From NCBI GenBank assembly GCA_028583415.1, contig CM053276.1, forward strand, positions 57,248,814 through 57,312,813: 64,000 bases of DNA. The letters run 5' to 3'. The DNA is from Protea cynaroides (lineage: Eukaryota > Streptophyta > Magnoliopsida > Proteales > Proteaceae). The notes below the pieces were generated by a model that was given only the letters and a program-made list of their open reading frames with translations, was not told the origin of the DNA and did no database searches. Made by a program: the position numbers and the translations under genes. Every line of letters begins with the position of its first letter. Position 1 is the first letter of the stretch. Below, piece after piece: positions 25,011 through 38,189 of this stretch.

Positions 25011-25018
25011 TATAAATA
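25011..25018 (+). promoter_or_regulatory. TATA box upstream of the T2 antisense ORF
   Basis: TATAAATA within GCAGCCTATAAATACCACC, about 60 bp before the first open frame (25,070) and about 150 bp before ATG 25,165 of the T2 antisense ORF. It is consistent with an independent RNA polymerase II promoter for that ORF. Confidence 0.5.
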
Positions 25019-25069
25019 CCACCTTACTCATCCATTTTGAGGTTTTGAAAGCTCGTAAAGATTCTACTG

Positions 25070-25975
25070 GTGAGGGTCAACTCAGAGGCGAATCACTTCG
25101 CTCCATTCATGATTTCTCTCCTTCTTCTTGTCTATAAGTCTCGGCTCCCATTCTCTACATTTTCTCTTTTCATGTTCTTGGCCACATCATCAACTAATAG
25201 CATAGACCCATCAGTGAGAGAGGGTGGTGTGACCCAAAAAAAGTGGATAATGGCTTAGTATAGGAGTGATACCTCCTAAGAGTTCAATGTATCTTCTGGC
25301 AGGAAGAGGAAACCTCAAAGGAAGAGGAACCGTGACTCTTTGAGCCTGGAATTTAACTCAGAGGGGGACACGTCAGAGGAAAGTGAGGAGGAGAAACCCT
25401 CTAAATTGTCTGAAGTTCCCTCAACCTCCGAGTATGCATCAGAGCAAGCAGCTCAACTTGTGTCCGAACAATCGTCTTCAGAGGCGGCTGGTTGGAGTTG
25501 CCCAGTGACGACCTTGGCCAAAATGGCTCCTTGAAAGAGGTGAGGAAAACCAGTTTTCCCCCCTTAGATAGGCTACCTGCCCTAGAAGTAGAGAGTAAAA
25601 TAACCTCGAAGAATGACTTACTCCGTTTGTGAGCTTCCTATCAAGTCGTGCTGTCAATAGCCCTGTGCTTACTAGGCGTAGGGGAGAGAGCCTATTCCCT
25701 TAACCCTCGGAGATCTGCATGTACGAGCACACCTTAAAATTAGGATTGAGGTTCTCGGTGCACCCAGTAGCTTTAGACATCCTTAGGGTGTATCGAATTG
25801 CATCGTTTCAGCAAGCTTCGAATGGATGGCGATGTATTTTTGCCTTCATTATTTTTGTGTGCTGACTTGGCAAAACTCCAACTGTAAGCCTGTTTCGAGC
25901 CCTATTTAAATTTTGTAACTTAAAGGACGAGGACAATGCTCTAATTAGCTGGTACTACTTCAGCCAAAGGAGTGC
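25070..25975 (+). pseudogene. T2 antisense ORF, first part ('gypsy-type transposon' protein)
   Basis: From ATG 25,165 (MFLATSSTNS) the frame crosses a stop, then an acidic Ser/Glu-rich segment (25,340-25,531, e.g. FNSEGDTSEESEEEKPS). At about 25,700-25,975 a shifted frame reads 'ICMYEHTLKLGLRFSVHPVA', 'ASNGWRCIFAFIIF' and 'ALISWYYFSQRSAKM'. This is the same conserved block as at 1,670-1,960 in T1 and matches the plant putative gypsy-type transposon family. LTR4 inserted right at 'SAK', and the frame resumes at 30,302. Molecular function unknown. Confidence 0.7.
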
Positions 25976-25980
25976 TAAGA

Positions 25981-28900
25981 TGTCACACCCTAATTCTGGT
26001 CAAATTAGAAGTGTCAATGAACCGTCATAGAACCAACGGCTCAAGCCAGGATCATATAGGACTGTGCCAACAATCAAACCATACATATTCCATTCAATGA
26101 AAGATAATAATAAATAGTGGAAGTTTATTAATAATGAACTGAGATTTTAATGATAAATATTTAGTAAACCAATTACCAAGTGTAAACCTAAACATAGTTT
26201 TAAGTATCTGTTACAAATCCCATAAACCAAATACAAAAATAAAACTCGAAGCGTAAACACAGTGTAAACACTCACATGATAAGTCATGCTCATCCTCCAC
26301 CACTTGCACATCCAGAGACTCCACGTGTCTGTACGATGATGCATTGACATAGTCTTTGATAGTAGTACCTGCATAATCAACTAAAAAAAATACGATATCG
26401 TAGGGTGGGCTCACAACTTAGCTCAGTGAGAAAACAAAACAATACAACAAACAAATGCATGATATCATATTCATATATTTGGTCTGGTTCAAGTTTGTAA
26501 TGTGCTATGGTAAGGATAGGTGACCACCACATCTCCGTACACGAGAGTGTGAGCACGCCCAATGGATCACACACCGTTGTCGCCCCATACCACTCACTGT
26601 AGAACAGAGATAGAGCTAAAGCCTAACGGATCACACACTACCAACACTCCCCCTGATACTCTACACCATACCAGTACGTATGCCCCTATTGGTGAGGGCT
26701 TACAAATTGGGTTCATGACTAACCAATCCTAGATGTCATCAGATTTGTATCCAAGGCCTTACCCCAGCATCCCTCAATACGACATAGAGATAGAGCTAGG
26801 GTCCATCAATAGAGCTTCTAACCACACACCGTGATCACCCCCCTGATACCCTATGATGTACTAGTTCTACTAAAATAATGGCAATACAACAATGTCAGTG
26901 TGGTGGATGGTTCGACGCTACAACCTTTCTCCATTCAAAACACCAACCACACACAAGCACATGCTCACCCTATTCATCATCAACACAATAAAATAGAAGT
27001 AAAATATGCATGAGTAGTAAATAACAATATTGGATGACATGTTATATGTACAGACATCAACAACGCATGGTAATAAACAATAATGAAAACATAAGGGGTT
27101 GTTTGTCATTAACCAATTAGTTTAGGTGTTGTTCCCTCATCTGTAGATAATGTTTGCTGCTTTTACCAAGCCTTAAAAATTATCTTGGATTAGTTGGAAA
27201 CCTAAAAAATTAACAAAATTATGGTTCCAATTCATTGAGTTATATAGTTCACTGTTTCACTGTCCGATCTCTAATTTAAGCCTGTCGGACATTGTCCGAT
27301 TGAGTCACCGGTCTTGTATTGGCTGATCGATGAACCATCTAGACAAACACTATTAGACTCCCCGAGAGTGACTGGTCGCCTGTCCGGTCTTCTATAACAT
27401 TTAGGCTGTCTTCAGTCTGTCATCTCTCTGAGTTGATTCTTTGGCTCTTTAGTGGGATCCTTATAATTCTATGGTCATTATTCATTAGTTTTAACCACTT
27501 CATATGTCACACCCCAATTTCAATTGAACTAGAAGTGTGAGTGAACCACCATTGAACCAATGGTTCACCCCAAGATCTCGATAGACCATGTCAACACAAC
27601 CCAATGCACACTAATCACAAATCAGAACATAATAAACATAGTTGAAGACTTAACATAAATGAATTGAGTCTCTATTGATAATTAAATAAAATATCCAGAT
27701 TATTCAAAATACCAAAACGTAAATAAATACTATTACATTGTCTCATAAGTAACTGAATGAAAATAACTAAAACCTAGAGGTACACGCAAAAGTGACACTC
27801 ACATGACTCATCATGCTCGTTTCCCTTGCTTGCACATCCAGTGCAGCAATACCACCATATACTGGAGCATCCATGTAGTCCTCCACAGTGTAACCTGCAT
27901 CAACATCTGAAAAAGAGTATATATATATGGGGTGAGCTCACAACTCAACTTAGTAAGGAAAACAAATAATGCAATGCACAAATGCATGGAATAACATTCA
28001 CGTTTGGTTTGGTATAACTTGCAAAGTACTATGGTAAAGATAGACGGCCATTACACCTGCATGCACGAGGGTGTGAGCACCCCCAACGGATCACACACCA
28101 CTGTCACCCAACATCACTCACTCCAGTATAGAGATAGAGCTAGAGTCTGGCGGTCAGGCTGAATCATAATACCGCGTCCTCCCCTTAATACCCTATACCA
28201 TACCAATACGTGTACCCCTATTGGTTAGGGCTTGCAAGTCGGTTTTGTTTCTAACCAATCCTACATGTCATCATAGTATCCAAGGCCCTACCCTAGCATA
28301 GCTCCTTACAGAATAGAGATAGGGCTCAAGTCTGATAGTCAGGCTAAACTACAATGCCGCATCCTTCCTTTGATACCCTACCTCTACCAAGCATGCTAAG
28401 GTAGACAGTGATACAAAAAGGTGCTAGTATGAGGAATAATCCAAGACTCCAAGTCCTTCTCATTCCACACACTAATGAAAACATTCACATGCCTAGCATT
28501 CACATCCTAGCATAATAATATGCATGAACAGATAATAACATAAGTAAGAGATGACATGTTAATATCCACAAACAATTACACAACAGAAGCAGATAACAAA
28601 GGCTTACTGTTATTAGTTATTTAGGTTTAGGTCTGGTTCCCTTACCTGATGCTTGGTAGCCAGTATGTCATAGAGTCCAGTCTCGCGATCAATGAGTCCT
28701 ACATAGCATTAGGTATTGATTAGAATTAGGTTTAGACTAAAATTATCCAAAATCACACATACTGGTAGCACTATTTAGTGCAGCTAGTGAGACTGGTATG
28801 TATAAGCAGAAAGGTCTGACAGACCTTCCCGAAAGATACCGGTTGCAGTATCGATCAGACTTAGGTGTCATTGGTACTCCGATTGGACAAGGTCCGTGAG

Positions 28901-30296
28901 CCTACTCTTTAGTCGATCTTTGAACTTGGCTTGGGTAGGGTTTCTCCTAACCATTCTAGGCTTAGCTAACATGTTAGGACTATTTTATTCATTATTTAAA
29001 ACCTTAAATTCTGGTAAACATTAGTTTAGAAATCTCTACATAGGATCTAGGTTTCTCAAACGAAGTATGGTTTCAGATCAATACCTAGTCTTTCATGGTA
29101 TTAATCAATATCTAATCCAATCCTAAGAACAAGACAGGTATAGGCACTCACAGTAGAACTATGAATGATTATACTTCTCTTCCAATGGAGTCTCCTCAAC
29201 AATTTTCCTTAGCTCCTTTCTCCTCTTCAGATCTCTTTTTCATCTCTAGGGTTTATGGGAGTCAACAAAAGGATCTAAGGGGGAGAAGGAGTCAATATAT
29301 AGAGTAAGGTAGGTTTTTAGGAGAGTTTCGTATTTAAGGAAGGTCTCTACAATTGAGATTTGGAAGATGGGACCCAGTGGGATTTGTTTCCAAATCAAAA
29401 CATTCGAAATAGGCTGGCCGGTCTGATATACCGGTTGGATTGTTCATGAGACCGATATATCTCAACCAATCAGACCGGACAACATGTGTTTGAGTCCATT
29501 TCGATTGGTTTTCATACTTGGACTTGTGGTTCTTCATCTAAACTTCTCTTCGGACTTGGTTATGACTGGACGACCTGTTACGACATGAAAACATAGGTTA
29601 GACAGGGTTCGTGGAGTGCGGGTCTTACAACTCCCCCACCCTTAAAATAAATTTCATCCATAAAATTTGCATGTAGGTTTCACATCATACACTCCTAACA
29701 TCTATAATCCATTGTAGGTTTAAAATTGAGAGATCTCATAGGAGGAATTATAATGGAATCACAGTGTTGGCGTCGATATACCAATACTATGATTATAGAT
29801 CTCCATCCTAGGCATCCTAGCTTTCTATAGAGATGAAGAAGCATAGACTTACCGTTGATCCCTCACTTTTGAGGTAGGAAACAGGTAGCAGCTCTTCTCT
29901 ATAGAGATTTCTTTCTCCCTAAGCTTTAATCTCCTTCCTCTCCTCTCTTTCCTTTAGTTCTGGGGTTGAGATTGATCAAAAGCATGAGAGAAGGTAGAGG
30001 GACATCCTCTATATAGAGAGAAAGTCTCCATATAGAGTCCTCTCTCAATTAGGAGAGTGATCTCCTCAAATTAAGAATCTTTTCTAATCTCAGAGACATA
30101 TTTTGGGCTTGACCGATCGATTGATTGGTCGCCCAACATGAGGACTGGACAACCTAATTCTACCGACCAGACAACCTACAAAGATAAGGTTTATACCTGG
30201 TACCTTGGTTCTTTCATCTGGTTGGTTCGCTTGAGCCATTTATGATGGAAAGAATTGGCACGACTCAGACGAGGTTAGTGGAGTGTGGGTCTTACA
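25981..30296 (-). mobile_element. Solo Tekay-type LTR4, split by LTR5, TSD taaga
   Basis: Plus-strand reading TGTCACACCCTAATT...GTGGGTCTTACA, flanked by perfect taaga duplications (25,976-25,980 and 30,297-30,301). Without the nested LTR5 its length is about 2.13 kb (25,981-27,504 plus 29,690-30,296). It interrupts the T2 antisense ORF. It carries the shared block near 26,340-26,375 and GGTCG-type clusters at 27,255-27,400 and 30,105-30,180. Unlike LTR2 and LTR5 it ends exactly at TGTAAGACCC-type sequence, without the polypurine extension. Confidence 0.9.
27505..29684 (-). mobile_element. Solo Tekay-type LTR5, nested in LTR4, TSD tcata
   Basis: 2,180 bp, reading TGTCACACCCCAATTTC...AGGTTTCACA on the plus strand, bounded by perfect tcata duplications (27,500-27,504 and 29,685-29,689). 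The typical LTR start TGTAAGACCCGC (minus) is again 53 bp inside the right border, after a polypurine-like AAGGGTGGGGGAG. It carries ACCGGTTG/GACCGG clusters at 28,770-28,900 and 29,410-29,485. It is closest to LTR2 by eye. Confidence 0.9.
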
Positions 30297-30301
30297 TAAG
30301 A

Positions 30302-31850
30302 AGTACCCCCTAATCTCCCAGAAACCTTCGACCCTCTATGGTTGGAAAGAGAAGTTTTTCTTCTTAGGTCCCCGAGAGGGTGGCACGAAGCTCCCAATGA
30401 CTAATATATGGTATGCAATCTTGGCAGCCAGCTTTAATAAGAAGCCCACCCTATCCTCATAAGAAAAATAATCCTCCAGAAGTAAGGAAAGGAAAAATAG
30501 TTCCCTACTTAGACCTAGCGGATCCAAAGGTTCTGGCCGGGTTTGGTTTGCTAGGTAAGATTACCAAGATCCTCTTCATCATGTGTTTTTTGTGTTGTGG
30601 ATCTAACTTGTGGTCTGTGTAGTGTTCTAATTGTAGTTGACTTCTTGGAAGAAGAGATGATCAAGGTTCTACAATGTGCAAAGTTGGCGCGAGAGAGCCA
30701 GGTCGGCCAAGGCTTAGGATAGGGTAAGTCAGGGCCCCCAAAAGGTCAACGGCGCCTACAGAAGGTGGGGATGTCACGACTCATTCTCAGGCAGCCCAGG
30801 AAGGGGGGGCGGGGGAAGGCAAGAGGGTTCTTATTGATAACGGGAGCCAAAAGAAAATCAAGGGCTTTCAAGACATCACCCCAGAGATAGCCAAGGCCAA
30901 GGGGGCTCTGATGGAGAGTAGATTAGGCACTCCCCTACCTGAACCGAAGGCTCCTACTCCTCCTACTCGGTCTATCAAAATGGTCGACTTGACCCATCCG
31001 GTAGGCCAAGAAGGCAGGCTCAGCCCCCAAGGGGAAGAGTTGGCCCACAAGAAGGTTGTAGACCAAGTGCTGACTTTAGCATCTTGGATGGCCTATGCTG
31101 GAGATACGAGTTGGCTTTTGAGCATGTGGCTATGGCGGTGGCTGGCGAAAGGCATCGAGGGACATTCAAATTATCTAGTTTGGCGAGATGCAGAAGATGT
31201 CCTCTGTACTGGTGTCTCTGCGGGGTCAGGTTGCAGCTGTAAAGGAATCGCTGCAACTGGAGGAGACATAGAGAAAAAAGGTTGAGGATGACTTGGCCGG
31301 TGAGCAAAGGAAGTTAGAAGGATGCTTTGGGTGATCGAGGCTCAGCTCAAATCGATTCAGGTAGGGAAAAAGTCTACTGAGGTAGAGGTGGCCATAAGGA
31401 GGGGTTCAAGAAAGTACAAAAACTCTAAGCTGAAATTTGCGAGCAAGCGGTCGCACAATACAAGCAATCGGTAGAGTACTGGGAAGATGTAAAAGGGGCC
31501 GCCAGCATATACTTTAAGAAGGGTGCCGACTACCTCCGACGACATTTTAACAAGAAGGGCATTTAGGTGGATTATTCTGACATCCCTATTTATTCACACC
31601 TTGAAGGATAGCATGGAGACACATCCCTTGAAGGTGAGTCCAGACAAGCCAAGGGGAGTCCTTTTCTCGAAGAACACTTGCCTCCATACGAAATGCCTTT
31701 GACACCCATGGATACTGCAGATTTTGAGCCTCACCTTTCGACTGATGAGTTGCTGACCGTCCTGAAGTTCTTGCCTTCGACCCATCTGTCACCCAAAAAG
31801 ACCCTCCACCTCCTTCAACATGAAGGATTTTTCTTTTCTTTTGTATTCAG
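30302..31850 (+). pseudogene. T2 antisense ORF, second part
   Basis: Continues the family after the LTR4 insertion: 'YGWKEKFFFL' near 30,340, then 'PYLDLADPKVLAGFGLL' and a possible intron donor GTAAGAT at 30,555 with acceptors near 30,622 or 30,636. Next come 'EEEMIKVLQCAKLARESQVG' and a Pro/Lys-rich hinge (30,740-31,000). In a shifted frame 'EQAVAQYKQSVEYWEDVKGA' then 'YFKKGADYLRRHFNKKGI' (about 31,435-31,565) resembles the C-terminal 'FD/PD' region typical of these proteins. The tail (31,678-31,850) includes 'PPYEMPLTPMDTADFEPHLS'. Several stops. The T-rich 31,850-32,000 looks like a 3' UTR. Confidence 0.6.
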
Positions 31851-32149
31851 CCTGTGTGGCCTTTTTGTACTTTTGCCCTTTATGGGTTTTTCTATAATGA
31901 AAATTTTTTTTGCCAAGTTTTTCTTTTTGCGTACTTTGCACTTGTTTCTGTTGCTTTGTTTGGGGGGGTTGCCCTGGGTATACCCCTCTTGATAACCTAA
32001 AGCGTACTTAGCATTGTTGTGCATTATGTTGAGTGCGCTTCTACGTGACATAGAGATTGATCATTAGTTGGTTGTACTAAGTTTAGTCAGTCCTTGGCTG
32101 ATGGACATAGCTCCATACAGCTGCATTTTCCTAGTTTGCTTGGTCTAGG

Positions 32150-32370
32150 CTATGAGCAATCTCCTGTTGGATTTGAGCAGGCAGGTAAGTGTCTTACACG
32201 CTGCCCAAGTTTGCTAGTGGACATGAGGGAGCAAGTATGTAAGTGGCCTACATGTTGCCCAAGTTCGCTTATGGACTTGAGCAGGTAGGTATGTAAGCGT
32301 CTTGGACACTGCCCAAGTTTACTTGTGGACTTGAGTAGGTAGGTATGTAAGTGGCCTGCTATCAGCATCC
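32150..32370. repeat. ~62-bp tandem repeat, left block
   Basis: Three to four copies of a unit containing GAGCAGGTAGGTATGTAAG and CTGCCCAAGT. The same repeat reappears at 39,055-39,190, so the two blocks were one array in T2 before the 32.4-38.9 kb insertion. Such arrays in the 3' untranslated region are common in Tat-type elements. Confidence 0.85.
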
Positions 32371-32666
32371 TAGTTCAGCCATTGCATCAGTTCTCATCTT
32401 TATCCCTATACCCGAGCATTGGGGTGGTTCTTTAGCCATAAAAAATAATAATATAGAAATATATAATGGATAATAAGAAAAAAATGATGATGATAATAAT
32501 AATAATAATATTGAATAATATGGATTTTTAATTATTATAATTATATAATATGGTTTATATACATGTCATATATAATTACATACTATTAATTATATGGTGT
32601 ATAGTTATATTCAATAATACATATAATGATATTATGTAAGTATGATTATTATAATCTTTTAGTTTC

Positions 32667-32668
<2 letters not shown>

Positions 32669-32729
<61 letters not shown>
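32669..32729. repeat. (AT)n microsatellite
   Basis: About 30 uninterrupted AT dinucleotides inside the Tat LTR. A (TA)n of similar length sits at the matching place in the 49,356-54,721 LTR (53,553-53,616). Confidence 0.95.
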
Positions 32730-32732
<3 letters not shown>

Positions 32733-35369
32733 GAATATTATAAAAAATAAAAAAATAAAAAAGAGAGAGGAGAGGTGGAAAGGAATTCAATTCAAAGCCG
32801 AGGGTAGGCTGGTCATTTACTCATCTAGGGGCAGCTCGGTATTTTATGGTGAGGGTGGTTAGGTCTTTTGAACAATCTAAAGGAAGGGTATCTTAGGTAT
32901 TTTGGGGTGAGAGTGGGTATAAAACTTACTCTTAAACCCGAAATCAAGGGAAAGGTTCTCAATTGAGAAATCAAAGGGAAGAGAGAGGGTGGAACAGCCA
33001 AGAGTGGGAAGGAGAGAAGAAGAGGGAAAAAAGATTGGGTGTACCTGGGGCTTCTTCTGGGTTTTGGTGGGGATTTAGCTAAGAGTGAATCCGGTGAAAG
33101 AGGGTGCTGTCGGTCAGGGGGTCGGTGGTTTGGAGTTAAAAAAAATCAGAAGAGAGTCATTTTTTATTAAAGGAGATAAAAGAGAGAGAAAGAGAAAAGA
33201 GGGGCCTTTATTTTCTTGAGGGATTAGAAGGGGTTCAAGCAGACCGAGAGGATCTGGGAAGGAGAGAAGAAAAGAGGAGAAGGGGGAAGAAACATCAGGT
33301 TTTCCATGGGGTGTTTTTGGGTTTTAATATGGAATTAGAGAGAGAGCCGAGATAGATCTTTCAGACTATGCTAAAACCGAGTGAAGGATCCGAGAGGAGC
33401 TTCGGCAGAGAAGAGGAGAGGGAGAGAGAAGTTGAGGGAAGAAGAAGAGCTGAGAGGAGAGAGCTCGGGACTAGGAGCAGGACTCTTCCAGCTGGGGTTC
33501 CTTAGGGTCAGAACTGAAGGTGAGCAGATTGAGGAAAGCCACAAAGCCTGGAACTCGGAAAGAAAAAAAAAGACAACTCCTCCTAGGTATTATCCCCACC
33601 CCAATAATCACATTTTACTCTCTCTCTGTTTCTTTTTTTTTTTTTTTTTTGTTCAGTTTGTTTTCTATTTCATGTGGCATCTACCTTTCTCCCTCATTTT
33701 GATTCTATTGATCTTTCAAGATGTGTTTTGAAGATATGATTTGGCTTAAGATTCTCTTCTTTGCCATCTCTATAGCTAATCCCATTTGGCTTAAGATTTT
33801 CTTATTGTTGCTTCTGCTTACTGGGGATTTCATTACTAGCAAAGTGGTTCATGGGTGTAATTGCTTTGGTCATGATGTTTTCTTCCCTTTCACTTTCCAG
33901 ATTTTTAATCTGTAAATGGGTTAGGTTTAAATTTGGGGTTTAAATAAGATTTGGGTAGTGGTCTTTCTTTATATTCTTCTGTTAATACTTCTTCCTGTAG
34001 AGTAAGTCTGAATGCTCATCTCTCTTCCTTGTTTTGCATTAGCTTAAGCTATGGTCTATTTCTAGGGTTTGATTTGTCTTGGGTGGGTTTAGTTGCTGGT
34101 CTGGCTTGGTTTAAGTTGGACCTACTTGGGCTAACTTATGCTTGGTCCTGGTGAGCTGTTTTATCTTAGTCCGGGTAATCTGGTTAAGGATTTTTTGTCT
34201 AGGTCTAGTTCTTGTGTTTGGGTTTGGCCCAGTTTAGAATGAAGTTGGGCCAGGATGTCTGGTTTAGTCTGTTTAGGTTAGGTCTATGTCAGGTTTTTTT
34301 TGTCTAGGTTTGGGACTATTTTATTCTGGGTTGTTTTGAATTAGTTCAATGTGGTTAAGGTCTAGTCTATTAGGTTTGGTAAAGTGTGGTTCAGGTCCAT
34401 TGAGCTCAGCCCACATGGGTTGGGCTGTTGGTTAAGTTTGGCCCAACTTAGAATGGAGTTGGATCCGGTCTAGGTTTAAGTTCTGGTTCAGTTGGGTCAA
34501 GCTAGGTTAGAGTTTGGGCTTGAATGGGCTGCACTCTCTTGGTCTTCTGGAACTCCATTTTTATTTTGCTTTCTAGATTCTGTTATGGCTCCATATTTCA
34601 CATAAAACCTGCTCATAAATATATTCATATGTATTCATCTCTGCTCAACCCAATGCTTAGGATGCATATTATAGTGTACCATTTTAGTCACATGATGAAT
34701 TATATGTTGAATCGCATGTTGTAATGCAAATCCATGCTTAGTGCTATTATGTCAACTCACTAAAAACATGTATATTTTGATTCATAACATGGTACAATGT
34801 CTACATGTGGTTCCCACCTCAATGAATGTATCCCCATTTGAATTTCTAATTTATAATAGATGTATGTTAGGATACATTCATTCTTGTTATGTGATTGTTT
34901 AGGAGAGTCCAATGAGTCCAACCCCCGCATGGGATCCAAGATCTTATGCCACCTTTGTGGGCCCATTTAGATTGAGGCCTTCCTAACCTTAGGATTGGAT
35001 CCAAGAGTGAGTGGGGGAATCATTGTACAAAATTATATTAATGAAATATGGGATGGTTAGAAAAATGTACAGGATTTTGTGGCCCTATGGGGTGCCACAT
35101 TGTTACCCAAAGATTGGGATGTGAGTGAGGTTTAGTCAAACTCTATGTGAGGGGAGCCGAGGGAGTGGCCTCTTGAGTGTTGCCTACATGTGTCCATGGC
35201 TCATCAATCCATGAGAACTACATCGACTTGATTTCATTTTTGGGATATGTAGGCTGTGAAACCCACACCAAAAAATATGGGCTAATTTAAAATTTTCACA
35301 CATAATAGGTTCTCCTGTCGACACTAGCCTAGCATCCATATCATCAATGGAGTGTATGGAACTCTAGGT

Positions 35370-38189
35370 AAGAGTCAAAACCCTTTATCTCGTAGTATTG
35401 AAACTCCATTCAGGAAGAATCAGTTGAACCAACCAAGACTTGGCCATTATGAGTCAATTCAGAGTAGGCGGTCGACCAAATTGAGTTGATCGACCGCCCC
35501 TGTTCGATTGACCCCATGAACATAGAATTAGGCCAATCCGAGTTTAATTTAGTTGGACTTGGTTACAACCAGTTCCTAACTACCCATGATAGTCCCAAAT
35601 CATGTGGGACCTACTTTTGAATGTGTTGGAGTATCAATTAACAACCTCCAAGCCTCCTTCATTACACTTATATTAGGAATAGGACTCTTAAGAGAAGAAT
35701 TGTAGTGCAACTCTAACTCTTGCATAATCTCCTTAATAAAAACTCTCTAGCAACCCTAATTGAAAACATTAGAACCTCTGACATGTTTAGAGAGAGAGAA
35801 AATGAATTGAAGCAAGTTGAAGGAAGAAGAAAAGGAAGAACAACCATTGAAGAACCTCCCTCAAGCTTCTCTCAGAACTGTGGTAGCATAAGCATTGAGG
35901 TAAGCCTAAAACCTATTCTCACCTTATTTAGTTTGAACCCTTAGTGATATTATGAGGTAAACCCAACCTTTAATCATGCTGGAACAAGATTCTAGAAGAC
36001 TTTTCATGAATATCAGGTAAAATTCATCAAGAATTCTCATGATGGATAAACTGATACAGCTAATGAATATAGGAGCTTAGTATAACATTCAATTATGATT
36101 GGAATATGTCTATTATTGTTGTGTAAATACATATAAACCCCTAGAGTAGCCCTTGACCCTGTACCTTGGAGAATAGAATGAAAGAAGTTTAGTTCAAGCA
36201 CCTTGGTATGAAGCGGTTGACCAAGGTGGTCAACCAAAGTGAGTTGATCGACCGCCTCTGCTGTGATCGACTACATGGTCTCTAGTAAGTTATATTTTTG
36301 GTATTTTTCACCCCAATTGACTATTTGGACTATGTTAAACATCCTCTACCTCAGGAATGGCATATTGAACATGTTGGAATGATTGGTTTGATAAGAATGT
36401 GCTTCCAAGTGTGTAAGCATGTGTGGTTGCAAAGATGACATTCAATGTCATGAACCATACATGCATATAATCTATGAAAATAGAATTATATCCTAACCAA
36501 TGATTTAAACCCATCATAAAACATCTAAGAAGTGATCCTATAGAGGTGCAAGCCTCTAGAACTCATTTAGGCTAAAATTTCCTATGCGATTGACAAAACA
36601 GAGATGATCGACCACCATAGCTGATCGACCACCTCGATTAACTACCTCATTACAACAAGCCTATTTTGGTAGTAATTTTGACCATGGACTTTGAGACTTA
36701 ACCAAGTGACCCTAGGGCATGTTCCTAAGACTAATAAGGATACCTTAGACCTAATGAAAGCGAGAATAAATAATCAGAAGTAACATTCATACCTCGATAT
36801 AGGTATGCTGACATAGGAAATCAAGGAAAGGAACTCTGTCTGCAGCAGAGTAGGGATTAGCTCACTAGATACAGGTAAGGGATTAGTACATGTTTTATTT
36901 TCTCGTTTTTGTACGTATGTGTTTGCTACTTGTTTGGATTATTGTATGATAATATGCCATCCAATAACTGTGATATCTATTTATGCATTTGCATATTATA
37001 ACTCTATTATTGGATTGATTGATTATGGAATGTTTGCCATCCGCTTATATCCTAGTGGACCCAGATAGCTGGAATGGAATAGTTTATCTTGGTCCGTTAA
37101 GCTAGGATCTGGGTACCTGCATTAGTAATATTTCTTGGTTTAGGTTTCAATATCCCGTGATAGGCAACTCTTGCCAATAGGGGTTTAGGTATTGGCATAG
37201 GCTTATTATGGACCAACTTTGGGTATGCCCCATTCACAGCTGAATTAGGGAAACCGATAAGGTTAGGAGCCAGCCTCTAGTGTCTCAGGTGAAAGCTAGG
37301 GATGAGTCTATTCTATATGCTTAACCATTAGGGATTGGATATAGTGTACCCAATAAAATGTTTGAGGCATAGAATAAGATGCCAGGATGAAGCCTATGAT
37401 GGGGAAATACTGGTATGATGCCAGGACGGTGTGTTCTTGGGTTGTATTTTCATTCTTTGGGTATTATATCACATGAGGTGAGGAGTCAAGTGTGTTATAT
37501 TCATCTCACCCGTGCTTCAGTATTCGTCATCAGTATTTAGGTGCGATGTTACTTGTGCATGCTTATTCACAGACCATTTGGACCTTAAAAGTATATCATG
37601 CATTGTGTGCTTGAGTGTGCTAATTCTCACTGAGCATGTGATTTTGCTCACCCTTGTACAAACACATTTTTTTTTTAAATTCTTATGCATGTTATTTAGA
37701 TGATAATGATATGGTTGAAGATGAAGAACTTGAAGATGATTCGCATGATTCTTTATGTGAATGTGATGATTGTCTTTATGGTTAAAAGACAATGATTCTG
37801 AAGAGTAGAAGACATCTCTGTCTGAGAGAGAAGATTACTTTAATATTATTTTACTTAGGATAAAATTACAATTTTGTTTATTTGTTTGTTGCGGACGTTG
37901 TTTGACTTGTAAGTTTTATTTAAGTATTCAATACTTGGTATTATGTTATTTATGTCTTGGTTTGAAGACAGATAAACTTTATTACATTTATTTTATACAA
38001 TTAGATTTGGTTTGAATGGTTTTTAGTATTTGATTCCACTAGTATTTGATTTGCGCTTTGAATTTCCCATAATCTGTGCTATGATTAACGAAAGAGTTAT
38101 GTTATGTTATGACTATGAATGGATCCTGGTGTGGTAGTACTTGCATAGTGAGGAAACCATGATCATATCAAGGGATTTGGGGTGTGACA
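35370..38189 (+). mobile_element. Solo Tekay-type LTR6 in a Tat LTR, TSD taggt
   Basis: Ends GGATTTGGGGTGTGACA at 38,189. Duplications taggt lie at 35,365-35,369 and 38,190-38,194. The left terminus reads AAGAGTCAAAACCC, so the first bases (TGT) of the expected TGTAAGA start are lost although the TSD is intact. The interior is homologous to the reverse complement of LTR8 (compare 35,706-35,800 with 46,280-46,379). GGTCGACC/GATCGACCGCC clusters occur at 35,468-35,515, 36,208-36,272 and 36,590-36,650. It splits the two hairpin motifs of the host LTR. Confidence 0.8.

Noticed and set aside
32626..32862. Open frame with alternating Ile-Tyr
   Set aside because: Translation of the (AT)n microsatellite.
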